From positions 868,001 through 932,000 of the forward strand of contig JAWKLZ010000001.1 of NCBI GenBank assembly GCA_041392475.1: 64,000 nt of DNA, read 5' to 3'. Each line of letters opens with the position of its first letter. Within the stretch, counting starts at the first letter, position 1. The notes below the pieces were generated by a model that saw nothing but the letters and a program-made list of their open reading frames with translations, had not been told where the DNA came from and made no database searches. This document shows positions 43,644 to 52,736 of the stretch, one piece after another. This stretch comes from Chitinophagales bacterium. GTDB lineage: Bacteria; Bacteroidota; Bacteroidia; Chitinophagales; UBA2359. A program made the translations under genes and the position numbers.

Positions 43644-46322
43644 TTAATTTTTAGTTATCTTAATTTGAAGATTTAATGCTTTTTCTATACGATAATGCCC
43701 TTCGGGATAGTTTCTCTTCAATATAAAAACAGCTTTATTGATATATTCACTAGCCTCATTATTATTTCCTAATTTATAATATATATCAGATAAATTTACA
43801 TAAGAAAAAGCAGTATATGAATGGTCCAATCCAAATATAGCCTCTCTTATTTTTATTGCTTTAAGTTCATATGCCAATGCCTCATTTAATTTTCCTAAAT
43901 GGTTGTATATAATAGATAAATTATTATATGAAGTCGCTAAATTATGATTATCAGCACTGTATATTTCTTCTTTAATCCGTAAAGATTTTTTTTGATAATG
44001 TAAAGCTAAGGGAAAATCACCTAAATCCAGATATACACTTGAGATATTATTATACGATAAGGCTAATTGAGGGTGTATTGGTTTAAAAATGCGCTCTCTA
44101 ATTTTCAAAGCCTTCTCTTGGTATATTAGAGCCTCGTTTAATTTTCCTATACTGCTATATATTAAAGATAAACTATTGTATACACCAGCAAGATGTGGGT
44201 GATTTGGTTCAAATTCTTTTTCTATAATATTTATAGATTTTTTTTGAAAATCCAATGCTTTAGGAAAATCAGATAAATGATGATAAATATTGGCTAAATT
44301 ATTATAGACAACTGCTAATTTTGGATGATTTGGTTTTAGAATAGACTCAAACATTTCAAATGCTTTTAACTGAAAATGTAGAGACTTATCAAGATTTTCT
44401 AAGTCCAAATGTATTAAGGAAATATTACCATATGAGGATGCTAATTCTGAATTAGGTGATTTAAAAATTTTCTTTCTAATCTCGATGGCTTTTTCTTGGT
44501 ATATTAACGCAGATTGCAAGTCTCCTGAATCATGATAAATCATTGACAAAATATTATAACAAGAAGCTAATATAGGGTGTTGTTTTTTCAAAAAACTTTC
44601 ATAAATATTAGTTGCTTTCAACTGATATTCTAAAGCTAAATCCCATTCATAACAATCATGTAGGGTACAAGCTAAATTCTTACATAAATTTGCTATAATT
44701 TCTCCTTTCCATTTAAGATTTGCCAATAAAAAAATTGAATTTCTTATGTATTTATACTTTCCCATTGGATTTTTTTCTGTTTCTGGAGCAAGGAAATCAG
44801 AAAAACTCTCAATAAGATTGGTACAATTTTGACTAGTAGGCAATATTTGATAATGAACTATTGATTGAATAATAGGGTGTATCTGATAATTATTTGAATT
44901 GTGTTTTTCAATCCAACCTTTTTTTGTCAAAACATTTAAATTAGTAACATATTTTTTCCTGTCTGTTTTTTCTACTTTCAACCAAACTCCTAACTCTTTT
45001 CCATTTATTGAAATGGATGGTAATACAGAAAACTGTAATAATAACCATTTTTGAAACTCGTTTAATTCTGACAAATGAAAAGTAGCCAAAAGGTGAGAAT
45101 AGACTTGTACATATTCCTCGCTATGACGAACTTTAATGTCTATTTTTAAATCTTCATCTTCCCACTTATTCTCTTGTATTAATTTGAGTAATTGTTCAAC
45201 ATTCTCTATATAGAATGTATTTTCAAATGTTTTAGCTAATAATTCTATTGTCAAGGTATGGTAGTCAATGTATTCAAGTAATTTTGGTAGTGCAAAGTCA
45301 TTTTTAGCTTTTGGGGCATGTTTTGTAAAAAGTTGGGAAGCTGTTCTTGTATCTAATTTTCCAACTAAAAAACAAGGTAAATCAGATAACCGAACACGTG
45401 TAGTAATTAAAGTAGTCCAATTTGGTAAATTTAGCTCTTGGCGATATTGATTGATTTCTGTTTCGTTGTCCCAACCATCAATTATCAATAAATTGTTATT
45501 TTCGATATTCAGCATTTTGTGTAAAATGCGTTTAGTGTAGTCATTGGGAGACTCTTTTTCTTTTAATTTCCAGTCACTGGGTAATTCCTTGCCCTCCAAA
45601 TTATTGATAAATGCCTGTGGCAAACTTGTTCGGCAATCAATCCACATAATATGGTCATATTCATCTAAATGCTCAACAAACCATTTAGCTACAATTGAAG
45701 TCTTCCCCATTCCTCCCATGCCACTTACCAATAGGGGTAAACTTTCATTTTCTAACCGTTTCTGAAGTGCCGCTATTTCTATTTCTCGACCAACGAATTT
45801 TTCTGGAGGCGAATGAATCGAAGTAATAAACTTTGGCAAACCAGAATTTTTCTTATTAGGTTCGTCTTTACCCTCTTCTTCTTGCTCCTCAGGATATTTC
45901 TGCATATATATATCCACACCTTCACGAATTATTGCTTTTTCATAAGAAAGTGTTAAATACTGTGATAATTCTATTGGTTTTGATAAGCCCTGATATTGGA
46001 GAAAAGTCATTTCTAAGTCATTAGTAAGATAACGACAAACCCAATCTGCCAAATAAAGGATACACCCACTGTGTTTATTACTACCAAAACTAAAAAAGGC
46101 TCTATATACACTCGTTTTACTGATGGTAACTTTCGTAACTTCTTTTGCTAGTTGCTTTTTATGGTCTTCATAATACCGTTTCAATAGTGGAGCAATTTTA
46201 ATACATAGTTCTATTTTGCTCCTTTCTACTCCCTCATATTCATCACATCCTATTTCTTCCAACAACCTATCCTTCAACTTTTCAAAAATTTCATCAGGAA
46301 GTTTAAATCTTAAATAGCTCAT
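43644..46322 (-). CDS. STAND-type NTPase with kinesin light chain-like TPRs
   Basis: This 892-residue protein resembles bacterial NLR-like (Avs-type) proteins. Residues 1-150 are an unassigned helical domain and could be the effector or adaptor. The NB-ARC-like NTPase spans about 170-420 with the Walker A GMGGMGKTS (near 203), Walker B NLLIIDGWD and sensor TTLITTR. A winged-helix region follows, and residues about 555-885 are eight or so TPRs of 42 residues (PNHPKLAVVYNNLANIYHHL type), which usually sense a ligand. Such proteins act in phage defence or programmed death. There is no separate effector gene next to it. Confidence 0.9.
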   Translation of the reverse strand: MSYLRFKLPDEIFEKLKDRLLEEIGCDEYEGVERSKIELCIKIAPLLKRYYEDHKKQLAKEVTKVTISKTSVYRAFFSFGSNKHSGCILYLADWVCRYLTNDLEMTFLQYQGLSKPIELSQYLTLSYEKAIIREGVDIYMQKYPEEQEEEGKDEPNKKNSGLPKFITSIHSPPEKFVGREIEIAALQKRLENESLPLLVSGMGGMGKTSIVAKWFVEHLDEYDHIMWIDCRTSLPQAFINNLEGKELPSDWKLKEKESPNDYTKRILHKMLNIENNNLLIIDGWDNETEINQYRQELNLPNWTTLITTRVRLSDLPCFLVGKLDTRTASQLFTKHAPKAKNDFALPKLLEYIDYHTLTIELLAKTFENTFYIENVEQLLKLIQENKWEDEDLKIDIKVRHSEEYVQVYSHLLATFHLSELNEFQKWLLLQFSVLPSISINGKELGVWLKVEKTDRKKYVTNLNVLTKKGWIEKHNSNNYQIHPIIQSIVHYQILPTSQNCTNLIESFSDFLAPETEKNPMGKYKYIRNSIFLLANLKWKGEIIANLCKNLACTLHDCYEWDLALEYQLKATNIYESFLKKQHPILASCYNILSMIYHDSGDLQSALIYQEKAIEIRKKIFKSPNSELASSYGNISLIHLDLENLDKSLHFQLKAFEMFESILKPNHPKLAVVYNNLANIYHHLSDFPKALDFQKKSINIIEKEFEPNHPHLAGVYNSLSLIYSSIGKLNEALIYQEKALKIRERIFKPIHPQLALSYNNISSVYLDLGDFPLALHYQKKSLRIKEEIYSADNHNLATSYNNLSIIYNHLGKLNEALAYELKAIKIREAIFGLDHSYTAFSYVNLSDIYYKLGNNNEASEYINKAVFILKRNYPEGHYRIEKALNLQIKITKN

Positions 46323-46727
46323 AATAAGGGCTTTTAAAGAAAAACAAAAAATATTTTTTCACATTTTTCACAAATTCTTTCTGTGAAAACGTGTATGGTT
46401 TCTTTGTGGTATCAAACAACAAATTATTGGACTATGAAGAAAGTTCGATAAAATGTACTTGATAAAGAATTTACTACGCCTAACAAAGTAGTTCATCTTT
46501 TAGTTCCCTCCGCTTTTCACTCCTTACCCACTCGGGAAGGCAGTAAGCAGTTGAAAAGCAGGGCATAGCCTTCCCGCTAATGTAATAGCCACAATAGCCA
46601 TTGCACAAACGGGTATATTCCAAACATACAAACAAATAGAATATTCAAACAATTCAATGGGAGAAGTATGCCTATTGGACATGGCAAAATTGTGGTCATT
46701 TTCTCACTTTATTAAATTATTGAAACA
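46323..46727. other. Structured intergenic region upstream of the STAND gene
   Basis: These 405 bp hold no gene. They contain a hairpin TTTTCACA/TGTGAAAA (about 46365-46389) close to the STAND start, a small ACTAC/GTAGT hairpin (46473-46492), and a GC-richer block at 46505-46580 that folds as a pseudoknot. The GC content of that block stands out from the AT-rich surroundings. Confidence 0.55.
46512..46576 (+). ncRNA. Candidate H-type pseudoknot RNA
   Basis: Stem 1 pairs GCTTTTCA and CTTAC (46512-46527) with GTAAG and TGAAAAGC (46543-46559), 13 base pairs in two parts. The loop of stem 1 holds CGGGAAGGC (46533-46541), which pairs perfectly with GCCTTCCCG at 46568-46576. Two crossing, long helices are unlikely by chance. 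It could be a regulatory RNA on either strand. The strand and the transcript are not known. Confidence 0.5.
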
Positions 46728-47171
46728 ATGACCAGATCATCGAACATCTGCACCATTTTGATGGTAGCCGTATTCACCCTTCTATGCACACAAAGCTGCA
46801 CAAAAGAAGATTTGAATTACACGCAAGTTACTGAACAACAGATTACTACTGCATCGAAAGACGACAATACCATTCATTACCCAACCATCAGCATCGGCAA
46901 CGAAGATGAAACCATAATGACCACCACATCTGACATGAAAGTAGTGAATCCGAACAATCAACCTGTTTCAAATGCTACCGTAACAATTACACACACGACT
47001 ATCAGCAACTTAACTGATGACGAAACAACTGATACATACGGAATCGCATTTTTTCAAAATGTGCTTATAGGAGAATACTACGTTGAAGTCAGTGTCAACA
47101 ATACAACTGTTGCAATTGACCAAATTACCGAAATCAGACCCAATGAATTTACCCTACAGCTGTTGGAGTAA
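46728..47171 (+). CDS. Lipoprotein with CnaB-like domain
   Basis: This 147-residue lipoprotein has the lipobox LCTQSCTK. A Thr/Asp-rich spacer is followed by a small beta domain (VVNPNNQPVSNATVTITHTT to DTYGIAFFQNVLIGEYYVEV) of the carboxypeptidase regulatory or CnaB type, usually a binding or structural module. It is transcribed away from the STAND gene. Its partner is unknown. A hairpin at 47297-47329 ends it. Confidence 0.78.
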   Translation: MTRSSNICTILMVAVFTLLCTQSCTKEDLNYTQVTEQQITTASKDDNTIHYPTISIGNEDETIMTTTSDMKVVNPNNQPVSNATVTITHTTISNLTDDETTDTYGIAFFQNVLIGEYYVEVSVNNTTVAIDQITEIRPNEFTLQLLE

Positions 47172-47296
47172 ATTCAATTAAGTACCTAATCAAAATTATT
47201 AGTACATTTCAAAAATCACAAAATGTTTATTATTAATTTCTTATGAAGACTTTAATATCCTTTTAAATCTGGTTAGATACTTAGAAAGCCGAATAT

Positions 47297-47329
47297 AGAT
47301 TACAGTAATTTTTAAAATTACTGTAATCT
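47297..47329. terminator. Terminator between convergent genes
   Basis: A perfect 16-bp inverted repeat AGATTACAGTAATTTT/AAAATTACTGTAATCT with almost no loop separates the lipoprotein gene (plus) from the histidine kinase gene (minus), with T-rich DNA on both sides. It can serve both genes. Confidence 0.75.
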
Positions 47330-47335
47330 TCTCTT

Positions 47336-49042
47336 TTAAAACAGCCTTTTACTTTGGTCAACGAACGATCCAATCAACAATTCATACACCGCTCCATTAT
47401 CATTGTACTGTTTCATCTCCGCCTTCAATTGCTCAGCAAGTGTATGTACCAAAGTCAAACCAAAAGAATTGCTTTTTTTCTTTTTGACAACAAGAGGTTT
47501 CCCAACTCCATTGTCTTGAACCTTCAAATACAATTGATTCTCTTTAGATTGCAGCAAACAAACAGTCAATTGAGGTGAAACATGGTCTTTGTAGGCATAC
47601 TTCAAGGCATTTGTGACCAATTCATTCGTAATCAAAGCCAAAGGAATCGCTTTGTCCACATTCAAATACAGTTTGTCGACTTCCAAATGTAATTCCATAT
47701 CCACAAAGCCATAAGAAAAAACCAATTCTTCCACCAATTCTTCCATATACGCTTGCATATCAATGGTTGCCAAGTGACTTTCTTGATACAGCAAGTTGTG
47801 AATCATACCAATCGCCCGCACCCTATCTTCATTGGTTTTGGCAACCTCTTGTGCCTTTCCTTCTGTCAGCAAATCCGCTTGCAGCGTCAAAATATCGGAT
47901 AAAATTTCCAAATAATTTTTCACCCGATGGTGCAAATCCTTCAAAGCAGCTTCAACCGTTGCGTTTGCAGCTTCCTGCACAGCCTTTTGTTTTTCGAGGT
48001 AAACAATTGCTTGGTCTTTTTGCTCGGTTTCAAATTTCACCTGCATTTCCGCCAGTGATTGTTGCAAATTTTTGTTGGAAAGACGTTCGTTAATCTTATC
48101 ATACGCTTCAAAATAAACAATGGCTTTCGGATAATCTTTCAAGCTGCAATAGACCTTCTTCGTTGACTTCAGATTTGCTCTTAGAATAGCGAGCAATTGA
48201 AGTTCTTCCGCATAGAGTCGACCTTTATCCAAGAAAGATAGAGCTTTGTCGTACCTACCTGTCTGTCTATACACTTCTCCCAATGAAGTAAAAATGACTG
48301 CCAATCCATTTTTATCGTCTTGTTCCATTCTAATCTCGGCAGATTGCAAATAATAACTTTCTGCTTTCTCCCAATTTTTTAAATCCTCGTAAATCCCTCC
48401 AATATTTGCCAATGAAGAAGCAACAGATAGCAAATTCCCCTCTTCTAATTTTATCTTCAAAGCATCTTCAAAATAAGACAATGCTTCTTCCGATTTGCCA
48501 CAATCCTTATATACCAAACCCATATTGTTCAAAGATTTTGCCACTTCCATCTTGTTCCCCAATTCATAGCGAATAGTCAAGGCGTTGTTGTGGTAAATCA
48601 GCGACTGCTCAAAACGTTTTTGGGCGCGATAAATATTCGCCAATGTATTGTAAGCACAGGCCAATACTTCAATTGTTTGAGCAGGTTCAAATAGTTGAAT
48701 AATTTTGGTTAATAGAGGAATCGCTTTTTCTAATATGCTCTGCTCTTTGTAAACAACAGCAAAATTTAGGTATAGGCAGGCTTTCAACATTTTGTCACCC
48801 TTCAAGGATTCACTATATTTCATCGCCTGTGAATAGGAGGATATGGCTTGAGAATAATGCCCTGTGAGGTGATGTAAATTGCCCAAATTGTTGAAACATG
48901 AAGTTTTCTCCTTATCTGTTTGTGTTTTTTTGGATAGTTTTTTAAAACTTTCATACGCACCTTGGTAATTTTCTTGATTCATAAGAGCCAAAGCGTATTC
49001 CTCCAATTGGAGTATTTTTGATGGTTGAATTGTGGTTGACAT
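47336..49042 (-). CDS. TPR-containing sensor histidine kinase (HisKA_2 type)
   Basis: This 568-residue protein lacks a membrane segment. Residues about 1-330 are TPR repeats (AKSLNNMGLVYKDCGKSEEA type) followed by a coiled coil. The dimerisation/phosphoacceptor domain has LHHRVKNYLEIL with the His near 370. The ATPase domain has N-box LALITNELVTNALKYA and G1-box VQDNGVGKP. HisKA_2 kinases often lack a G2 loop, as here. It probably phosphorylates the divergently encoded LytTR regulator, whose start lies 150 bp away. The TPRs suggest sensing of an intracellular protein or peptide. Confidence 0.9.
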   Translation of the reverse strand: MSTTIQPSKILQLEEYALALMNQENYQGAYESFKKLSKKTQTDKEKTSCFNNLGNLHHLTGHYSQAISSYSQAMKYSESLKGDKMLKACLYLNFAVVYKEQSILEKAIPLLTKIIQLFEPAQTIEVLACAYNTLANIYRAQKRFEQSLIYHNNALTIRYELGNKMEVAKSLNNMGLVYKDCGKSEEALSYFEDALKIKLEEGNLLSVASSLANIGGIYEDLKNWEKAESYYLQSAEIRMEQDDKNGLAVIFTSLGEVYRQTGRYDKALSFLDKGRLYAEELQLLAILRANLKSTKKVYCSLKDYPKAIVYFEAYDKINERLSNKNLQQSLAEMQVKFETEQKDQAIVYLEKQKAVQEAANATVEAALKDLHHRVKNYLEILSDILTLQADLLTEGKAQEVAKTNEDRVRAIGMIHNLLYQESHLATIDMQAYMEELVEELVFSYGFVDMELHLEVDKLYLNVDKAIPLALITNELVTNALKYAYKDHVSPQLTVCLLQSKENQLYLKVQDNGVGKPLVVKKKKSNSFGLTLVHTLAEQLKAEMKQYNDNGAVYELLIGSFVDQSKRLF

Positions 49043-49192
49043 ACGAGTACAGTAGTTGTTAGTTCTCTCTAATGTAGGACTAATTTTTTAACAAAACAAC
49101 CCGAATATTCTACAAAGCAGTTAAAAAAACACTATTTTTATCATACCAATTATTTTTCCGTATAAAAATTACAAGTTAACAACTTATCAACT

Positions 49193-49948
49193 ATGTCGTC
49201 CATATTAATTGTTGAAAACCAAAAATTAACAGCTGTTGCTTTAGCAAAAAGAGTAAAAGCATTGAAGCATACAATAATAGGAATAGTCGAAACAGGTGAA
49301 GCTGCGATTGATTTTGTGCGCCAAAAACAGGTTCCAGATATCATAATCATGGATATTGATTTAGCCACAAAAATGACGGGTATCGAGGCTGCCCAAAGAA
49401 TCAGAGAAGATTATTTAGTAGGCATTATCTACCTCACCAAATTTACCAATATGTCAGATGACGAAATCGCCCTTCCGCTTCCTTACGATTTTGTAGAAAA
49501 ACCCATCACCAATGCCAAATTAAACAGAGCCTTGGCGAACATGCAAAAACGTTTATCAGAAAGGGTAAGCCAACCTTCGCTCAACCTTCAAAAAATTGCT
49601 CTCCCTGACCTCAAAGGCATTCGATTTGAAACCTACCTCCATGATATCTTATATGTAAAAGCAGATGGTCAATACTGCAAAGTCATTACTACAAACGGCA
49701 ATGCCCACCTAACTATTCCTCTCAAAACCTTTATGGACAAATATCCTCACGCTGATTTTATGCGTGTTCATAAGTCTTACATGGTCAATACTTCCAAAAT
49801 TGAAGGGGTCAAAAGCCACCAAATTTTCCTGCCTCATTTTTCTGATGAAACCTACCTTAGCCCCAAAGAAAAACCTCCTATTACGATTGGTCGAGAATGG
49901 CGCAATGATTTTTACGAGCGATTTCCGCATTATAGAAAGGGTAGATAA
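49193..49948 (+). CDS. LytTR-type response regulator
   Basis: This 251-residue regulator has a receiver domain (1-120) with the acidic pocket near residue 8, phosphoacceptor Asp54 in IIMDID and Lys in FVEKPI. The C-terminal LytTR DNA-binding domain (about 145-245) shows DILYVKADGQYCKVIT and MRVHKSYMVN. It is divergent from the TPR histidine kinase gene, forming a two-component pair. LytTR proteins bind direct repeats upstream of targets; none is obvious here. Confidence 0.92.
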   Translation: MSSILIVENQKLTAVALAKRVKALKHTIIGIVETGEAAIDFVRQKQVPDIIIMDIDLATKMTGIEAAQRIREDYLVGIIYLTKFTNMSDDEIALPLPYDFVEKPITNAKLNRALANMQKRLSERVSQPSLNLQKIALPDLKGIRFETYLHDILYVKADGQYCKVITTNGNAHLTIPLKTFMDKYPHADFMRVHKSYMVNTSKIEGVKSHQIFLPHFSDETYLSPKEKPPITIGREWRNDFYERFPHYRKGR

Positions 49949-50119
49949 GAAGTAAAACTGTTGCTTCGGAGGAAAAGGGGGAGTTTATAAATGATATTTG
50001 GAGATTTGATGAAAGAGGTTTTTATTTGTATGGATTTGCTTAAATAATCTTTAAATAAAATATGAGTAAAATAATTATATATACATAATATTTTTTCACT
50101 TCCAAAAAATTAAATTATC

Positions 50120-50269
50120 ATGGCAAATTTAAAACTAGGTGATACCTGCCCTCAGTGTAAATATGGAAAATTACATCATGATGGGTATATTAAAAAAGGA
50201 GCAGGGCAATATGAATTATTAGGTTGTCCTAATTGTGGCTGGAAATATAGAAACGAAACTCCTTCTTAA
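50120..50269 (+). CDS. Small zinc-ribbon protein, 49 residues
   Basis: This short frame is below the usual gene-finder cut-off. It starts ATG at 50120 and ends TAA at 50267-50269. Two CxxC knuckles (CPQC at residues 9-12 and CPNC near 38-41) form a complete four-Cys zinc ribbon, with GWKYRN after the second knuckle. It has its own terminator directly after. The regular spacing of the cysteines and the terminator support a real gene. Function is unknown; similar mini-ribbons bind nucleic acid or protein partners. Confidence 0.75.
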   Translation: MANLKLGDTCPQCKYGKLHHDGYIKKGAGQYELLGCPNCGWKYRNETPS

Positions 50270-50278
50270 TCAATATTA

Positions 50279-50318
50279 TAGAAAGTCGTAATAATCATCT
50301 TATTGCGACTTTCTATTT
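50279..50318 (+). terminator. Terminator after the zinc-ribbon gene
   Basis: A perfect 10-bp stem TAGAAAGTCG/CGACTTTCTA, continued inward by TAATAA/TTATTG, begins 10 bp after the stop codon and is followed by a short T-rich stretch. Confidence 0.75.
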
Positions 50319-50500
50319 CAGTCCCTTCAAAAAAACGTCCCTACCTACCCACTTGTTTTCTCCAAAAAAACAATCAAAAACAAAAATATGGCGATTTTTT
50401 TTGTTGGAGAATCAAGAATATTGGCAGTATCTAAGACCATAAATATTTCCTTCAGTTTTTTTCAGGACGGGTCAATCCAAGATTCTACCCCCCCTTTCTT

Positions 50501-51361
50501 TCACTCCACAAACTCCTCCATAAACATCCTCACCGCCATCCCTTTCGCCGCCTCAAACGCCTCCTCATCAATAAAAAAATCAGCCCGTTCATCCGCAAAA
50601 AAGTCAATCACATTTTCGGTCGGCATATTTCCCACCAATTTGTTTTGAGCCATTGGGCAACCGCCCAGACCCTTGATAGCACTGTCAAAGCGACCACAAC
50701 CATTGCGGTAAGCAGCCTCCATCTTATCCTTCCAAAGGTGGGCTTCGGTATGGAAATGTGCGCCAAACTCTACTTCGGGAAAATCGTAGGTCAATACTTT
50801 GAAAACATTGCCGATTACCTCTGAATCCGCCAAACCTACCGTATCTGCCACCGAAATAATCTCCACACCCATTGCAGCAAAGCGGTCTGCCCAATGCTCC
50901 ACCAAAGCAGGGTGCCACATTTCACCATAAGGATTGCCAAAACCCATTGATAGATAAACCACTAAGGTTTTGTCCTTTTGAAGGCAAAGCTCCAACATAT
51001 CTTGTGCTTTGTTGAAGGCCTGTTCTTGCGTAGCGTTGGTGTTTCGGAGTTGAAACTTTTCGGAGATAGAAAATGGGAAGCCGAGGTAGGTGATCTGCTC
51101 GTACTCAGAGGCATCCTTTGCCCCTCTTTCGTTGGCAACTATGGCCAACAACTTGGAGTCGGTTTCGCTCATATCCAGCTGAGAAACTACTTTCCAAGTA
51201 TCTTGCATTTGTGGAATGACTTTGTGTGATACAAAACTTCCAAAATCAATGGTATCAAAGCCCACTTTGAGCAGTGCGTTGATGTATTCTACTTTTCGCT
51301 CGGTTGGTATAAAGGTATGCAGACCTTGCATTGCGTCTCTCGGACATTCGATTATTTTCAT
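50501..51361 (-). CDS. Hydroxymethylglutaryl-CoA lyase-like protein
   Basis: This 286-residue TIM-barrel enzyme belongs to the HMGL family. IIECPRDAMQG (metal-binding Asp in the RD motif), EFGAHFHTE (HxH metal pair) and GLGGCPMAQ (with the catalytic Cys) match HMG-CoA lyase, which splits HMG-CoA to acetoacetate and acetyl-CoA in leucine breakdown. ECPRDAMQG in place of EVGPRDGLQ and the loop after GCPMA are somewhat divergent. It stands alone. The 3' end is strongly G-rich on the coding strand. Confidence 0.88.
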   Translation of the reverse strand: MKIIECPRDAMQGLHTFIPTERKVEYINALLKVGFDTIDFGSFVSHKVIPQMQDTWKVVSQLDMSETDSKLLAIVANERGAKDASEYEQITYLGFPFSISEKFQLRNTNATQEQAFNKAQDMLELCLQKDKTLVVYLSMGFGNPYGEMWHPALVEHWADRFAAMGVEIISVADTVGLADSEVIGNVFKVLTYDFPEVEFGAHFHTEAHLWKDKMEAAYRNGCGRFDSAIKGLGGCPMAQNKLVGNMPTENVIDFFADERADFFIDEEAFEAAKGMAVRMFMEEFVE

Positions 51362-51459
51362 TTATACTGGAATCTTTTATTTTTTTTAAAAAATTGGATT
51401 GAAGCAATTCACTATCTGAACAATCAATAGGCTAGCAATTGTTCGGTTTTTTTACGCAA

Positions 51460-52416
51460 TTATTTTTGTTTTGTTAGGTAAAAAACTATCCCTGCTTCAA
51501 AGGAATTGTACGGAAAGTCGTGAATACCTGCTTGATATTTCAACAAATACTGTCCCTTGCCAAAAGCTCTATCTATACCAAAGCGATAGATGATAGGTCT
51601 GTCACCATTGTTTTTGTAGCCCCAAAAACCTCCAAAATCAGAATGGATGGTATATTTTGACAAATGGATGTCTGTGCCAATTCCAAACAAAAGTGCATCG
51701 TTTTGAGGTAATGACAAGGCATTGGTTTCCCACACAAAAAGGCCCAGCATGGAATAAATGGACATACTATGTTCTTCATCCTCTTGGTTGAAAAACCATT
51801 TTTTACCCAAAGAAAGGTCAAAGTAATAGCCTGGCGCATCGGTATTTCGACTACCGCCTTTTGCCCCTCCCGAAGCCGTTTTGGTGGTCATTCTGAGCGC
51901 AATATCGGGTAAATTTTGTTTGTTTTTGAGTATTTGAATGGCTGCACCAAAATAAAGATCCCCTGCTGCAAAACCTCTCGGCACAAAATAGGCATCTGAC
52001 AATCTCCGCTCATCTCTGACCTTATTGCTCATCGCAAAGTGTTCGATTGGGTACAAAAAAGCGAAAAATGCAATTTTTTTGGGGGCAACGGCATAATTGA
52101 AGGAGAGGAAAGGATTTTGGGTATCGTCACCATTGCTGAAGTGTGTCTGCAAAGAAAAACGCAATTTTGTCTGATTGTCAATCACTCCTTTTGAAACACT
52201 GGGTACGGGTAAGGCATTGGGTCCCATATAGGCAGGCGACTGAATGAGATAGGCACTCCAATGGGTATTTCCATCCCAATTAACATTGTTGATCCACCAA
52301 TCTCTTGCTTCTTTATTACCTGATAATTGAGCCAATAAAGTTGAAGTAGAAAAGATGGAGCAAAGAAAAAGTAGCAATAAGTGTAAATGTGATTTCATGG
52401 CATATTTTTTTAGCAT
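51460..52416 (-). CDS. Hypothetical outer-membrane beta-barrel protein
   Basis: The protein has about 318 residues with a signal peptide ending in STSTLLAQL and a body of alternating beta strands ending in an aromatic strand FEAGIVFYLTKQK, typical of an outer-membrane barrel. I do not recognise the family. The open frame extends upstream to 52464, but the extra codons lie inside a MITE (52422-52658), so the true start is at 52416 (MLKKYAMK) or 52398 (MKSHLHLL). The MITE insertion therefore lies directly upstream of this start and has replaced the original 5' region. Confidence 0.8.
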   Translation of the reverse strand: MLKKYAMKSHLHLLLLFLCSIFSTSTLLAQLSGNKEARDWWINNVNWDGNTHWSAYLIQSPAYMGPNALPVPSVSKGVIDNQTKLRFSLQTHFSNGDDTQNPFLSFNYAVAPKKIAFFAFLYPIEHFAMSNKVRDERRLSDAYFVPRGFAAGDLYFGAAIQILKNKQNLPDIALRMTTKTASGGAKGGSRNTDAPGYYFDLSLGKKWFFNQEDEEHSMSIYSMLGLFVWETNALSLPQNDALLFGIGTDIHLSKYTIHSDFGGFWGYKNNGDRPIIYRFGIDRAFGKGQYLLKYQAGIHDFPYNSFEAGIVFYLTKQK

Positions 52417-52421
52417 CTTTA

Positions 52422-52658
52422 GGGTGTATCCCAAATTGTCATGCTTTGAAAAATTATTGGGCAACTGGTGACGGTGCTACGCACCTTAAAAACTTTTTTT
52501 ATATTCCACGCTCTACAAACAGAGTCGGAGCTATGCTCCTAAGAAATTGCGTATCAGGAGCGTAGCTCCGACCCTGTTTGTAGGACATTATTGGAGAAGT
52601 AAATAAAAGGTACAGCGTACCGACACCGTTCCATCTTGCGATAATTTGAGATGCACCC
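52422..52658. mobile_element. 237-bp MITE related to the ISKra4-type element
   Basis: Its 21-bp ends (GGGTGTATCCC at 52422 and its counterpart ending at 52658) match the terminal repeats of the IS at 14151-15479 at 18 and 19 of 21 positions. An exact 8-bp target duplication CATCTTTA flanks it (52414-52421 and 52659-52666), the same duplication length as the IS. It has no transposase gene. Inside lies a long hairpin (52513-52583) and small palindromes (GGTGCTACGCACC near 52474, GGTACAGCGTACC near 52610). It was probably mobilised by an ISKra4-type transposase. Confidence 0.9.
52513..52583. repeat. Long hairpin inside the MITE
   Basis: Two 28-base arms (52513-52540 and 52556-52583) pair at 26 of 28 positions around a 15-base loop; the outer part reads CTACAAACAG and the inner part GGAGC. 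In RNA it would be a very stable hairpin in either direction. Confidence 0.85.
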
Positions 52659-52736
52659 CATCTTTACCTATTTTACAACAAGCAATGGTTTTTGTTCACG
52701 ATATTTAGCCATTTAAAATTTGATTAGATTTGACGT

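Noticed and set aside
43680..44650. Regular repeats in the STAND gene as a CRISPR-like or tandem DNA array
   Set aside because: The period is 126 bp and degenerate, matching 42-residue TPR units in a continuous coding frame.
46470..46620. Possible integron attC site (GCCTAAC near 46478 and nearby palindromes)
   Set aside because: No matching GTTRRRY-type right core site at the expected distance, no integrase, and no cassette array. The pseudoknot explains the pairing better.
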